Notes: generated from the letters alone by a model not told the origin. Counted from the stretch's first letter, positions 25,129-34,192 are shown. The stretch is 64,000 nt of DNA from Ruminococcaceae bacterium BL-6 (GCA_902810075.1 LR778135.1:3038001-3102000), one strand, 5' to 3'. Numbers and translations are program-made.

Positions 25129-25277
25129 ATGAGCTTTCATGCTTGCATGGAAGCGAAGAATATGAAGTTTGCGACGACGACGCTGACGCCGGCGCGTTTG
25201 CAAACACAACTTCAACAGAAACGGAGGAACCCTCAGATGGACAAAACAAAGCGAAGTCCCGCCCGGGCACGCGATAA
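25125..25277 (+). CDS. Possible small acidic protein overlapping the protease start
   Basis: A 50-residue frame starts at ATG 25125 with GGCGGAG upstream and overlaps the portal stop by 4 bases and the protease start by 41. It is acidic (SEEYEVCDDDADAGAF, TSTETEEPSDG) with a basic end. The frame fills the otherwise unused 108 bases before the protease start. It may be a genuine small gene or chance. Confidence 0.4.
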   Translation: MNELSCLHGSEEYEVCDDDADAGAFANTTSTETEEPSDGQNKAKSRPGTR

Positions 25278-25998
25278 AACGTATTTCTGGAACTGGGATA
25301 ATGACGAAAGCACGGGTGTGCGCACCCTCTACCTTGACGGCACGATTGCGGATGAAAGCTGGTGGGGCGATGAAATCACACCGCGCATGTTTAAGGATGA
25401 GCTGATGGCCGGCGACAGCGACATCGTGGTATGGATTAACTCCCCCGGCGGGGACTGCGTGGCGGCAAGCCAAATCTACACCATGCTCATGGATTATCCG
25501 CACGAGGTCACGGTCAAAATCGACGGCATCGCGGCTTCCGCGGCAAGTGTGATTGCGATGGCAGGAACCAAAGTTCTTATGGCACCCACGGCGCTCATGA
25601 TGATACACAATCCGCTGACCGTTGCCATCGGCGACACCGAGGAAATGCAGAAGGCAATCGATATGCTCTCCGAGGTCAAGGAAAGCATCATCAACGCTTA
25701 CGAAATCAAGACCGGACAGTCGCGGGCAAAAATCTCGCATCTCATGGACGGCGAAACCTATATGAACGCCAACAAAGCCGTGGAACTCGGCTTTGCGGAC
25801 GGCATCCTGGAGGACGCAAAACGCGACCACACCGAGGATGTCGTTTTTGCTTTTTCCCGCAGGGCGGTTACCAATTCGCTTATGAACAAGCTCATCCCGC
25901 AATCCGCCCCGAAAGCGGAAAAGAAGCCGGATATCGCCTCTACGGGCGTTTCCATCACCGAGGCCATGCAGAAGCTGCAGGCCCGTAAATACATTTAA
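25237..25998 (+). CDS. Head maturation protease, ClpP-related
   Basis: Start is ATG 25237, 7 bases after ACGGAGGA; the frame is open from 25129 but without a ribosome site. The 253-residue serine protease shows ClpP-like DIVVWINSPGGDCVAASQIY (about 63-82), the nucleophile region IDGIAASAASVIAMAG (about 95-110) and LMMIHNP with the active-site His (about 120-126). It processes scaffold and capsid N-termini during prohead maturation. The HK97-like capsid downstream starts with a long helical delta domain, the expected substrate. Confidence 0.93.
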   Translation: MDKTKRSPARARDKTYFWNWDNDESTGVRTLYLDGTIADESWWGDEITPRMFKDELMAGDSDIVVWINSPGGDCVAASQIYTMLMDYPHEVTVKIDGIAASAASVIAMAGTKVLMAPTALMMIHNPLTVAIGDTEEMQKAIDMLSEVKESIINAYEIKTGQSRAKISHLMDGETYMNANKAVELGFADGILEDAKRDHTEDVVFAFSRRAVTNSLMNKLIPQSAPKAEKKPDIASTGVSITEAMQKLQARKYI

Positions 25999-26013
25999 CG
26001 GAGGTTTTTGATT

Positions 26014-27195
26014 ATGAAAAAGGTACTTGAACTGCGTGAAAAGCGCGCAAAGGCATGGGATGCGGCAAAGGCGTTCCTCGACGCACGCGCGAAGGATGGC
26101 GTGCTCTCTGCCGAAGACAACGCAACCTATGACAAGATGCTCGCGGACGTGGACGCCATGGCGCGGCAGATTGCCATTGAGGAGGACCGCGTCGCGCGGG
26201 ATGCGGAAATGAGCCGCCCCACCAGCGCGCCGCTGACCGAAAAGCCCGGCGCGCAGGGTGCAAAGCCCGTTTCTCCCCGCGCAACCGCCGAATACCGCGC
26301 GGATTTTCTCAACATCCTGCGCGGCAGAGCACCCGTCAATAACGTGCTGAGCACGTCCCCCGACACCGACGGCGGCTATCTGGTGCCGACGGAATTTGAA
26401 ACCCAGATTGTGACCGGGCTGGAGGAAGCGAACATCATCCGCTCCATTGCCAAGACCATCAACACCTCGGCGGAGCGCAAGATTCCCATTGCCGCCACGC
26501 ATTCCACCGCACAGTGGACGGCGGAAAACGCCGCCTACACCGAGAGCGACCCCACATTTGCACAGAAAACCATCGACGCTTTCAAGCTCACCGACCTTGT
26601 CAAGGTTTCCGTGGAACTGCTTCAGGACAGTATGTTCGATTTGGAGAGCTACATCGCGCGGGAATTTGCCAGAGCCTTCGGCATTGCCGAGGAGGAAGCG
26701 TTCTGCGTGGGGACGGGAACGGGCCAGCCCACGGGCATTTTCACCGCAAGCGGCGGCACGGTGGGCGTAACGGCAAGCTCCCCGACGGCCATCACGGTGG
26801 ACAATCTCATCGACCTGATTTACGCACTCAAAAGCCCCTATCGGAGAAACGCGGTGTTTCTCATGAAGGACATCACCGTCTCCGCCCTGCGCAAGCTGAA
26901 GGACTCCAACGGCGCGTATCTCTGGCAGCCCTCCGTACAGGCAGGTCAGCCGGATCGGCTGTTGGGTTATCCGCTCTACACCAGTCCGTATGTGCCGGCG
27001 GCGGAGGCGGGTGCTCTGCCCATTGCGTTTGGTGATTTCACGAACTACTGGATTGCCGACCGCATGGGGCGCACGGTTCAAAGGCTCAATGAACTCTATG
27101 CCGGCAACGGGCAGGTGGGCTTCATCGCCGCCGAGCGCGTGGACGGCAAGGTGATTCTTGCCGAGGGCATTCAGCTGCTGAAAATGGGCTCGTAA
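26014..27195 (+). CDS. Major capsid protein, HK97 fold
   Basis: The 393-residue protein has an N-terminal charged helical delta domain (about 1-95, LREKRAKAWDAAKAFLDARA, then YDKMLADVDAMARQIAIEED) followed by the capsid fold starting DTDGGYLVPTEFETQIV. Other hallmarks are VSVELLQDSMFDLESYI, IAREFARAFGIAEEEAFCVG and LLGYPLYTSPYV. Start ATG 26014 follows GGAGG. The ClpP-like protease directly upstream probably removes the delta domain. Confidence 0.95.
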   Translation: MKKVLELREKRAKAWDAAKAFLDARAKDGVLSAEDNATYDKMLADVDAMARQIAIEEDRVARDAEMSRPTSAPLTEKPGAQGAKPVSPRATAEYRADFLNILRGRAPVNNVLSTSPDTDGGYLVPTEFETQIVTGLEEANIIRSIAKTINTSAERKIPIAATHSTAQWTAENAAYTESDPTFAQKTIDAFKLTDLVKVSVELLQDSMFDLESYIAREFARAFGIAEEEAFCVGTGTGQPTGIFTASGGTVGVTASSPTAITVDNLIDLIYALKSPYRRNAVFLMKDITVSALRKLKDSNGAYLWQPSVQAGQPDRLLGYPLYTSPYVPAAEAGALPIAFGDFTNYWIADRMGRTVQRLNELYAGNGQVGFIAAERVDGKVILAEGIQLLKMGS

Positions 27196-27222
27196 GTCTT
27201 AGAACGAAAGGAGGCGGCGGTC

Positions 27223-27534
27223 ATGGACACCCTGCTTGAAAAGGTCAAAGCCAATCTGATTCTTTCGCATACGGAAGACGATGAGCTTTTGCAGCTGTAC
27301 ATCACCGCCGCCGTCCGTTATGCCGAAAGCTATCAGCACGTTTCGGCGGGCTACTATGTGGAAAACGAGATGACACCGACTACCGAACAGGCGGTCATCA
27401 TGCTGGCAAGCCATTTTTATGAGAGCCGCGACGGCTCCACGGGCGGCTTTTTCGCGGACACCGTCAGCGCGGGCAGGCAGGTCTGGGAAACGGTCAATTT
27501 GCTGCTGCGACTGGATCGGGATTGGAAGGTGTAA
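27223..27534 (+). CDS. Head-tail connector protein (gp6-like)
   Basis: The 103-residue protein is helical, with LEKVKANLILSHTEDDELLQ, YITAAVRYAESYQHV, and AVIMLASHFYESRDGSTGGF. This is the gp6/YqbG-type connector pattern, where a ring of copies sits beneath the portal. AAAGGAGG precedes the ATG. It is followed immediately by the head-closure gene. Confidence 0.9.
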   Translation: MDTLLEKVKANLILSHTEDDELLQLYITAAVRYAESYQHVSAGYYVENEMTPTTEQAVIMLASHFYESRDGSTGGFFADTVSAGRQVWETVNLLLRLDRDWKV

Positions 27535-27536
27535 AC

Positions 27537-27872
27537 ATGTCTTTCGGAAAAATGAACAGCTTCATCGACATTATCTCCAACGCACCGGTCAAGGACGCGG
27601 ACGGCTTTGTTACGCAGGGCGACACAATTCTCGCTTCCGTCCGCGCCTACAAGGAGGACCGCAACGGCTCGGAGCGCTGGGCGAACAGGGCGGTGTTTTC
27701 TGAAGCGTCCGTGCTGTTTCGTTTCCGCAAAATCCCCGGCGTCGAGGTCAGTCCGGCACAATTCATCGTCTGCGAGGAAAAACGCTACCGCATCACCAGC
27801 GCGGAGGATGTGCGCGGGCGGGGGATGTATGTGGAATGCCTGTGCGAGCTGGTGGAAGGGAGTGTGAGCTGA
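27537..27872 (+). CDS. Phage head closure protein
   Basis: The 111-residue protein starts at ATG 27537 after GGAAGGTG. It shows the SPP1 gp16-like head-completion pattern: MNSFIDIISNAPVKDADGFV, VRAYKEDRNGSERWANRA, FRFRKIPGVEVSPAQFIVCE and KRYRITSAEDVRGRGMYVEC. It seals the DNA-filled head and offers a surface for the tail. It ends one base before the next gene. Confidence 0.9.
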   Translation: MSFGKMNSFIDIISNAPVKDADGFVTQGDTILASVRAYKEDRNGSERWANRAVFSEASVLFRFRKIPGVEVSPAQFIVCEEKRYRITSAEDVRGRGMYVECLCELVEGSVS

Positions 27873-27873
27873 C

Positions 27874-28308
27874 ATGGCAAAAGCAGAGATCAAAATGCCG
27901 GAGGACTTTCTTTTGAAAGTTTCCCGGCTGAATGAAAAGACGGACGAAATTCTGCCCCGTGTGCTGGAAGCCGGCGGGCAGGTGGTGCTGGAGCGGGTAA
28001 AATCCAACCTCTCCGCCGTCGTCGGGAAAGGCACGAAAAACCTAAGCCGCTCCACTGGCGAACTGGAAAGCGCGCTGGGGCTTTCGCCCGCCAGCCCTAA
28101 GCGGGACGGCTCGGGCTGGGACATCAAGGTCGGCTTTGCCGAGCCGCGTTCTGATGGAAATTCCAATGCAAAAATCGCCAATATTCTGGAGTACGGGAAA
28201 TCCGGCCAGCCGCCTAAGCCCTTTCTCAAGCCGGCGAAAACGCAGAGCCGCAAGGCCTGCATCGAAACCATGGAGGCAAAGCTGGACGAGGAGGTGCGGG
28301 GAATATGA
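27874..28308 (+). CDS. HK97 gp10-like tail completion protein
   Basis: The 144-residue protein begins KAEIKMPEDFLLKVSRLNEK. It contains LEAGGQVVLERVKSNLSAVV, GELESALGLSPASPKRDGSG and the conserved end ANILEYGKSGQPPKPFLKPA followed by a Lys-rich helix, all typical of the gp10/HK97 putative morphogenesis family. It lies at the usual place between the head-closure and tail-terminator genes and overlaps the next gene by 4 bases. Confidence 0.9.
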   Translation: MAKAEIKMPEDFLLKVSRLNEKTDEILPRVLEAGGQVVLERVKSNLSAVVGKGTKNLSRSTGELESALGLSPASPKRDGSGWDIKVGFAEPRSDGNSNAKIANILEYGKSGQPPKPFLKPAKTQSRKACIETMEAKLDEEVRGI

Positions 28309-28643
28309 GCGTGCTTTCGGAACTCAATACGATTCTCACGCCCATTCTCCCCGTGGAGACGGGCGTTTTTTCCGGCGTCCCGCCCGATGAATATCTGGTG
28401 CTGACGCCGCTAACGGACGATTTCGCCCTCTTTGGCGACAACGCGCCGCTGATGGATGTGTCCGAAGTGCGGATTTCGCTCTTTTCCAAGGGCAACTACC
28501 TGCAGCGCAAACGGCAGATTACGCAGGCGCTTTTGAATGCCGGCTTCACCGTCACCGGACGCACCTATGTCGGGCATGAGGACGATACCGGCTACCACCA
28601 CTACGCCATTGATGTGGCGCAGTCCTATGAAACGGAGGAATAA
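28305..28643 (+). CDS. Tail terminator / minor structural protein
   Basis: The 112-residue protein has LNTILTPILPVETGVFSGVP, EYLVLTPLTDDFALFGDN, EVRISLFSKGNYLQRKRQIT and YHHYAIDVAQSYETEE, resembling DUF3168/gpU-type tail terminators that cap the growing tail tube. Gene order (gp10-like before, tail tube after) supports the assignment. Family identity is from pattern and position. Confidence 0.8.
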   Translation: MSVLSELNTILTPILPVETGVFSGVPPDEYLVLTPLTDDFALFGDNAPLMDVSEVRISLFSKGNYLQRKRQITQALLNAGFTVTGRTYVGHEDDTGYHHYAIDVAQSYETEE

Positions 28644-28646
28644 ATT

Positions 28647-29246
28647 ATGGCGACTATTGGGCTGGATAAGCTCTATTACGCAAAAATCACCGAAGCCGAG
28701 GACGGCGAGGAAACCTACGGCACCCCGGAAATTCTCGCGAAGGCCATCTCGGCGGAACTGTCCGTGGAGCTTGCCGAAGCGACGCTGTACGCGGACGACG
28801 GCGCGTCGGAGGTGGTCAAGGACTTCAAATCCGGCAAGCTGACGCTGGGCGTGGACGATATCGGCATCACGGCCGCACAAGACCTTACCGGCGCGGCGGC
28901 GGACGACAACGGCGTGCTCATCTCCGCCGGGGAAAACATCGCCCCGCCGGTGGCAATCGGCTTTCGCGCCCTGCGGGCGAACGGCAAGTACCGCTATTTC
29001 TGGCTGTACCGCGTCATCTTCGGCATCCCGTCCGCCAACCTGCAGACCAAAGGCGATTCCATCACCTTTCAAACGCCCAGCATCGAGGGCACGGTCATGC
29101 GCCGCAACAAACCGGACGCCAAGGCAACGCACCCGTGGAAGGCGGAGGTTTCCGAGGGCGCTTCCGGTGTGACGGCTGAAACCATTTCCGGCTGGTTCGG
29201 GCAGGTGTACGAACCCACCTACACCGAAGCGACGTCCGGCGAATAA
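28647..29246 (+). CDS. Major tail tube protein
   Basis: The 199-residue protein starts TIGLDKLYYAKITEAEDGEE and contains LYADDGASEVVKDFKSGKLT, LGVDDIGITAAQDLTGAAAD and VAIGFRALRANGKYRYFWLY, the major-tail-protein pattern of Firmicutes siphophages. It polymerises into the tail tube. It is followed by the two-frame tail chaperone region and the tape measure gene, the canonical order. Confidence 0.93.
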   Translation: MATIGLDKLYYAKITEAEDGEETYGTPEILAKAISAELSVELAEATLYADDGASEVVKDFKSGKLTLGVDDIGITAAQDLTGAAADDNGVLISAGENIAPPVAIGFRALRANGKYRYFWLYRVIFGIPSANLQTKGDSITFQTPSIEGTVMRRNKPDAKATHPWKAEVSEGASGVTAETISGWFGQVYEPTYTEATSGE

Positions 29247-29259
29247 GGAGGGCTGACGC

Positions 29260-29649
29260 GTGGAAAACGAACGAAGCGCCGTAATTACAATCGGCGGTAA
29301 GCAATATGAACTGATTCTCACCACCCGCGCAACCAAGGAAATCGCACGCCGCTACGGCGGATTGGAGAACCTCGGAGAAAAGCTGATGAAGTCCGAAAAT
29401 TTCGAGATGGCGCTGGATGAGATTATCTGGCTGATTACCCTGTTGGCAAATCAGTCCATTTTGATCCACAACCTCAAAAACAAGGACGCGCCGCAGGAAC
29501 TGCTGACCGAGGAGGATGTGGAACTGTTGACCTCGCCGCTGGATCTGGCGGCGTACAAGAACGCCATCACCGAAGCGATGTTCAAGGGTACGGCGCGGAA
29601 TGTGGAAAGCGAAAGCGAAGACGGCGCAAAAAACGTACAGGGCGCGTGA
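29260..29649 (+). CDS. Tail assembly chaperone (gpG-like)
   Basis: GTG start after AAGGAGGG. The 129-residue protein has SAVITIGGKQYELILTTRAT, KEIARRYGGLENLGEKLMKS and a helical part ending in AMFKGTARNVESE. It corresponds to lambda gpG, which coats the tape measure during tail assembly. Near its 3' end lies a perfect A AAA AAC slippery site (29628-29634), in frame, that would shift ribosomes into the next frame and yield a gpGT-like fusion. Confidence 0.88.
   Translation: MENERSAVITIGGKQYELILTTRATKEIARRYGGLENLGEKLMKSENFEMALDEIIWLITLLANQSILIHNLKNKDAPQELLTEEDVELLTSPLDLAAYKNAITEAMFKGTARNVESESEDGAKNVQGA
29628..29634 (+). promoter_or_regulatory. Programmed -1 ribosomal frameshift site A AAA AAC
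   Basis: The heptamer is in the zero frame of the chaperone gene (gcA AAA AAC), 13 bases before its stop codon. A -1 slip enters the frame of 29646-29837 with no intervening stop. This is the canonical slippery class for phage tail chaperones. Confidence 0.8.
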
Positions 29650-29837
29650 CTACTGAAGAAGTATTCACGCGCCTGCTTTATTACGGGACGGTGCAGATGG
29701 GCATGGGCGCGGAGGAATTCTGGCTGATGCCCATCGGCCTGTTTTTGGATTTATGGGCGTGTCACAAGCAGTTTCTCGGCATGGAAAAGCCGAAGCAGAC
29801 CTTTTCCATTGACGATATCATCCCGCCGGGGATTTGA
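29646..29837 (+). CDS. Tail chaperone C-terminal extension (T part of gpGT)
   Basis: This short frame (63 codons counted from GTG 29646, which overlaps the gpG-like stop) is most likely expressed mainly as the -1 frameshift extension of the preceding chaperone. It has TTEEVFTRLLYYGTVQMGMG, EEFWLMPIGLFLDLWACH and FSIDDIIPPGI. The Trp/Leu-rich middle fits tail chaperones that bind the tape measure protein. No ribosome site of its own is evident. The tape measure gene starts 17 bases later. Confidence 0.8.
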   Translation: MTTEEVFTRLLYYGTVQMGMGAEEFWLMPIGLFLDLWACHKQFLGMEKPKQTFSIDDIIPPGI

Positions 29838-29854
29838 AGGGAGGTGAGCGGCAG

Positions 29855-32281
29855 ATGGCGGATAATTTCGGACTGAAAATCGGTGTGGAGGGTGAAAAAG
29901 AGTTCAAAAAGGCGCTCTCGGACATCAACCAAAGTTTCAAAGTCCTCGGCTCGGAAATGACGCTTGTCACCAGCCAGTTTGACAAGCAGGACAAATCCGT
30001 GCAGGCGGCCGCCGCCCGGAATGAAGTCCTCAATAAGCAGATTGACGCCCAAAAGTCGAAAATCGAAACCCTGCGCGCCGCTTTGCAAAACGCCTCCGAC
30101 TCCTTCGGCGAGAACGACCGCCGCACCCAGAACTGGCAGATTCAGCTGAATAAGGCGCAGGCGGAACTCAACGGCATGGAGCGTGAGCTTTCGCAGTCCA
30201 CAGAGGGCGCGGACAATTTAGGGAACGAACTCAAGGAAAGCGGCGACGAGGCGGAAAAGTCCGGTTCCAAGTTTGAAAAGCTGAGCGGCGTCCTCAAGGG
30301 CGTCGGCGTGGCGATGGGCGCGGTCGTGGTCGCCGCCGGCGCCGCCGCTGTCAAGCTCGGCAAGGAAGTCGTCGCCGCTTACGCGGACTACGAGCAGCTG
30401 GTGGGCGGCGTGGACACGCTGTTCCAAGATTCCAGCGCGGCCGTCCAGAGCTATGCCGCCAACGCCTTCAAGACCGCCGGCATGTCCGCCAACGAGTACA
30501 TGGAGACGGTCACCAGCTTTTCGGCCAGCCTCATCCAGTCCCTCGGCGGCGACACCGCCAAAGCGGCAAAGGCGGCGGACACGGCGATTACCGATATGTC
30601 CGACAACGCCAACAAAATGGGCACGGACATTTCCGCCATTCAGGACGCCTATCAGGGCTTTGCCAAGCAGAATTACACGATGCTCGACAACCTCAAGCTC
30701 GGCTACGGCGGCACGAAAACCGAGATGGAGCGGCTCCTCGCCGACGCCGAAAAGCTGTCCGGGCAGAAATACGACATCAGCAATTTAAACGATGTGTACG
30801 CGGCCATCCACGTCATTCAGGCGGAAATGGGCATCACGGGCACCACCGCCAAGGAAGCGACGGAAACCATCAGCGGGTCCATCGCCGGGATGCAGTCGGC
30901 CATCGGCAACCTGACGGCGGGACTGGGCGATGCGGACGCGGACATTCAGCTGCTGATCGGCAACGTGGTGGAAGCGTTTCAGAATGTGGTCAAAAACATC
31001 ACGCCGGTGATTGAAAACATTGTCGCCGCCCTGCCTGCCGCCTTGGACGGGATTCTGCAGGCGGTGGGAGAACTGCTTCCCACGCTGCTGTCCACGGTGG
31101 TCAGCCTGTTCACACAGGTGCTCGACACACTTCTGACGCTTCTGCCCCAGCTGATTCCTGCGGCGGTGGACGCGGTCATGACCATCGTTTCCGCCCTCAT
31201 CGACAGTCTGCCGCTCCTCATCGACGCGGCGGTGCAGCTGGTGACGGCGCTGGTCGAGGGCATCGGCTCAGCCCTGCCGGAACTGATTCCCGCGGCGGTA
31301 AACGCCGTGACCACCATTGTGCAGGGATTGATTGACAACCTCCCGATGCTGCTGGAAGCGGCGCTGCAGCTCATTCTCGGTCTTACGCAGGGACTGCTCG
31401 ACGCCATCCCGCAGCTGGTGGCGGCGCTCCCCGCCATCATCACCGCACTGGTGAATTTTCTGGTCGGCTCGATTCCGCAGATTATCGAGGCCGGCATTCA
31501 GCTTTTGACCTCGCTGGTGACCGCCCTGCCGCAGATCATTGAGGCGGTGACGGCGGCGATTCCCCAGATTGTGGACGGCCTTGTAAACGCGCTGATTCTT
31601 TCCATTCCCCTCATTGTGGAAGCGGGCGTGAAGCTGCTCATCGCGCTGATCCAGAACCTGCCGCTCATCATCACGACAGTCATATCCGCCATTCCGCAGA
31701 TTGTCGCCGCCCTGTCGAGCGCCTTCGCCGGCAACACCGGAAAAATCATCACGGCAGGCGTGAAGCTGCTGGTTTCGCTGATTGCCAATCTGCCCTCCAT
31801 TATTGTGGAAGTCGTCAAAGCGGTACCCCAGATTGTGGCGGGGCTTGTTCAGGCGTTCACCGGGTACATCGGGCAGATGGCGCAGATTGGCGGGAATCTC
31901 ATCAAGGGCTTGTGGCAGGGTATTTCGGATGCCGGCACGTGGCTGTGGAACAAAATCAGCGGCTTCTTCGACGGCGTCGTGGACCGCATCAAGGACTTCT
32001 TCGGCATCCATTCGCCCTCGACGCTGTTCGCCGGTCTTGGCCGGAACATGGGCGAAGGCATCGGCGTGGGCTTTGAGGACGCGATGGCTTCCGTGTCGCG
32101 TGAGATGCAGAACGCCATTCCCACCAGCTTTTCCGTAAACGCCAGCGCATCCGGACGGAGCATTTCCGCGGGAACAAGCATCACCCAAAACATCTCGGTG
32201 GTTTCTCCCAAGGCGCTGTCCGAAAAGGAGCTTGCCCGGGAATTTAAGAACCTCTCGCGCAAGCTGGCGCTGGAGTTTTAA
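29855..32281 (+). CDS. Tail tape measure protein
   Basis: ATG 29855 follows GGGAGGTGAG. The 808-residue protein starts with a coiled coil (about 1-130), then an Ala/Gly-rich membrane-like stretch (VAMGAVVVAAGAAAVKLG). Residues of about 375-690 form a long series of hydrophobic repeats of the type LPQIIEAVTAAIPQIVDGLV. The end has an amphipathic part with FFGIHSPSTLFAGLGRNMGE, a common tape-measure motif. Its length sets tail length. The repetitive hydrophobic region probably inserts into the host membrane during DNA injection. Confidence 0.94.
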   Translation: MADNFGLKIGVEGEKEFKKALSDINQSFKVLGSEMTLVTSQFDKQDKSVQAAAARNEVLNKQIDAQKSKIETLRAALQNASDSFGENDRRTQNWQIQLNKAQAELNGMERELSQSTEGADNLGNELKESGDEAEKSGSKFEKLSGVLKGVGVAMGAVVVAAGAAAVKLGKEVVAAYADYEQLVGGVDTLFQDSSAAVQSYAANAFKTAGMSANEYMETVTSFSASLIQSLGGDTAKAAKAADTAITDMSDNANKMGTDISAIQDAYQGFAKQNYTMLDNLKLGYGGTKTEMERLLADAEKLSGQKYDISNLNDVYAAIHVIQAEMGITGTTAKEATETISGSIAGMQSAIGNLTAGLGDADADIQLLIGNVVEAFQNVVKNITPVIENIVAALPAALDGILQAVGELLPTLLSTVVSLFTQVLDTLLTLLPQLIPAAVDAVMTIVSALIDSLPLLIDAAVQLVTALVEGIGSALPELIPAAVNAVTTIVQGLIDNLPMLLEAALQLILGLTQGLLDAIPQLVAALPAIITALVNFLVGSIPQIIEAGIQLLTSLVTALPQIIEAVTAAIPQIVDGLVNALILSIPLIVEAGVKLLIALIQNLPLIITTVISAIPQIVAALSSAFAGNTGKIITAGVKLLVSLIANLPSIIVEVVKAVPQIVAGLVQAFTGYIGQMAQIGGNLIKGLWQGISDAGTWLWNKISGFFDGVVDRIKDFFGIHSPSTLFAGLGRNMGEGIGVGFEDAMASVSREMQNAIPTSFSVNASASGRSISAGTSITQNISVVSPKALSEKELAREFKNLSRKLALEF

Positions 32282-32292
32282 GGAGGGACGGC

Positions 32293-33144
32293 ATGGAACT
32301 GACCTATACCAACGAATCGGGAGAGAAACTGACGCTGCGGCAGGCAAAGCCGTTCTTCCTGACAGCGCTTGACGGCGCGGGGAGCGTCCGCCAGACCGTC
32401 AACACCTTTCAGGCGCCCCAGCAGGACGGCGCTTTTTTCATCTCCTCCGCGCTGGATATGCGCAACATTACGCTGGAAGGCACGATTGTGGCGGGAACGC
32501 CGAACAAAGCCTACGAGTACCGCAGGCAGTTTTTGAAGATATTCACGCCCAAACAGCAGGGCACGCTGACCTACCGGAACCGGCAGATTGCCTGCGTGGT
32601 AGAGGAAGCTGGGTTCACTGCCTCGGGAAGGGAGCGCGCGCCGGGCTTTTTCGTCAGCCTGCTGTGTCCCTCGCCCTTCTTTGAGGCGCTTGCGGAAGTC
32701 CGCGCGGAGCTTGCCCGCTGGACGCCGCTCTTTCATTTCGTGCTGGAAATCCCCGAGGACGGCGTGGAATTCGGCTCCCGCCAGCCAAGCCAGATTATTA
32801 CGGTGGAAAATCCCGGGGACGTGCCCTGCGGGTGCCGGATTGTGTTCCGGGCGCTGGGCGAGGTGGAAAACCCCGAACTGATGGATGTCGCCACCGGCGA
32901 ATATGTCCGGTTGAACACCGTCATGACCGCCGGCGAGGAAATCCGCGTTTACACCCATTTTGCGGGCAAGCGGGTGGTGCGGCTGCAGAGCGGCGAGGAA
33001 GTCAGCGTGTTCAGCCTGCTGGATACCGGCTCGACTTTCCTTCAGCTTTCGCCGGGGGAAACCACGCTCCGCTATGACGCGGCGGCGGGCAAGGAACTGC
33101 TGGAGGTCAGCCTGTACTATCGTCCGCAATATTTAGGAGTGTGA
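32293..33144 (+). CDS. Distal tail protein (Dit-like)
   Basis: The 283-residue protein contains FQAPQQDGAFFISSALDMRN, ITLEGTIVAGTPNKAYEYRR, FTPKQQGTLTYRNRQIACVV and PSPFFEALAEVRAELARWTP, the phage_tail/DUF6558-like pattern of siphophage distal tail proteins. It forms the hub that joins tail tube and baseplate. AAGGAGGG precedes the ATG. The tail lysin/hub gene follows after 3 bases. Confidence 0.88.
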   Translation: MELTYTNESGEKLTLRQAKPFFLTALDGAGSVRQTVNTFQAPQQDGAFFISSALDMRNITLEGTIVAGTPNKAYEYRRQFLKIFTPKQQGTLTYRNRQIACVVEEAGFTASGRERAPGFFVSLLCPSPFFEALAEVRAELARWTPLFHFVLEIPEDGVEFGSRQPSQIITVENPGDVPCGCRIVFRALGEVENPELMDVATGEYVRLNTVMTAGEEIRVYTHFAGKRVVRLQSGEEVSVFSLLDTGSTFLQLSPGETTLRYDAAAGKELLEVSLYYRPQYLGV

Positions 33145-33147
33145 TTG

Positions 33148-34188
33148 ATGGAACTGTATGTTTTTGACGCGAACCGCCGGCCTGCCGGCGTGGTGGAGTC
33201 GTTTGAATACCTGCGCTGGACAAGGAAGTATTCCCAGTGCGGGAGCTTTGAACTCAAGACCATCGCCACGGCGGAAAACCTCGCTCTGCTGACGCTGGGA
33301 AATCTTCTTTGGAAAAGCGGCGGCGAGGAAGCGGGCGTGATTGAATATGCGGAAATCTCGCAGGAGGAAAAAGAGCTCATCACCGTCAGCGGGCGGTTCG
33401 CCGTTTCCTATCTCGCGCGGCGCATTGTATGGGACACGGAAATCCTAAACGGCACGCTCGCCGCCTGCGTGGGGCAATTGGTGGACAATCACATCATCAA
33501 TCCGGGCAACACCGACCGGCGGATGGACTTTATCGCCTATGACGGCGGCGGGCTGTCGGACCCGGTCAGCACACAGATTTCCTACAAAAATCTCATGGAC
33601 GCGGTGACCGGCTTATGCGAAGCGGCGGACGCGGGCATCAAGGCGGTGTTCAATCCGGCAAATGGAATCTTCACCGTCACGCTGTACAAGGGCGCAGAGT
33701 CGCAGGCGGTGTTCTCGTGGGAATATGAGAACCTCACGTCCCAGACCTTTACCAAAAGCGCCTCGGACTATGCCAACGTGGCGCTGGTCGGCGGCGAGGG
33801 CGAAGGCGTGGAGCGCGTGTTTGCCGTGTACGGAGAAAGCGAGGGTACCGAACGCCGGGAGGTCTTCGTGGACGCCAAAAGCCTCCGCTCCGAGGATTTC
33901 GGGGACGAATACACCGCCGCTCTGCTCTTTCAGGGGCAGAGCAAGTTAAGTGAGCTTGCGATGGCGCAGTCCTTCGATGCGTCCGTCAACCCTCACGGCA
34001 ATCTGATCTACGGCACGGATTTCGACCTTGGGCAGACAGTGAAGGTGGTTTCAAAGAAATGGGGCGTGACGCTCGACACCCGCATTACGGAGATTGAGGA
34101 AAGCTACGACAGCACCGGGCAGAGCCTGGACATCACGTTTGGCAAGGGCGTGCTCACGCTGGCTCAAAAATTAAAGCAGGAAGGGTGA
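33148..34188 (+). CDS. Siphovirus Gp37-like tail hub protein
   Basis: The 346-residue protein starts MELYVFDANRRPAGVVESFE and has YLRWTRKYSQCGSFELKTIA, VSGRFAVSYLARRIVW, FSWEYENLTSQTFTKSASDY and DLGQTVKVVSKKWGVTLDTR, the ReqiPepy6 Gp37-like family of tail-associated hub proteins. I see no peptidase domain. It forms the tail tip with the Dit-like protein. Start ATG 33148 after AGGAGTG. Confidence 0.87.
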   Translation: MELYVFDANRRPAGVVESFEYLRWTRKYSQCGSFELKTIATAENLALLTLGNLLWKSGGEEAGVIEYAEISQEEKELITVSGRFAVSYLARRIVWDTEILNGTLAACVGQLVDNHIINPGNTDRRMDFIAYDGGGLSDPVSTQISYKNLMDAVTGLCEAADAGIKAVFNPANGIFTVTLYKGAESQAVFSWEYENLTSQTFTKSASDYANVALVGGEGEGVERVFAVYGESEGTERREVFVDAKSLRSEDFGDEYTAALLFQGQSKLSELAMAQSFDASVNPHGNLIYGTDFDLGQTVKVVSKKWGVTLDTRITEIEESYDSTGQSLDITFGKGVLTLAQKLKQEG

Positions 34189-34192
34189 TACG

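Noticed and set aside
24772..27081. 769-codon open frame on the minus strand
   Set aside because: It is antisense to portal, protease and capsid genes, is rich in His/Arg/Gly as expected from a GC-rich complement, and has no family pattern.
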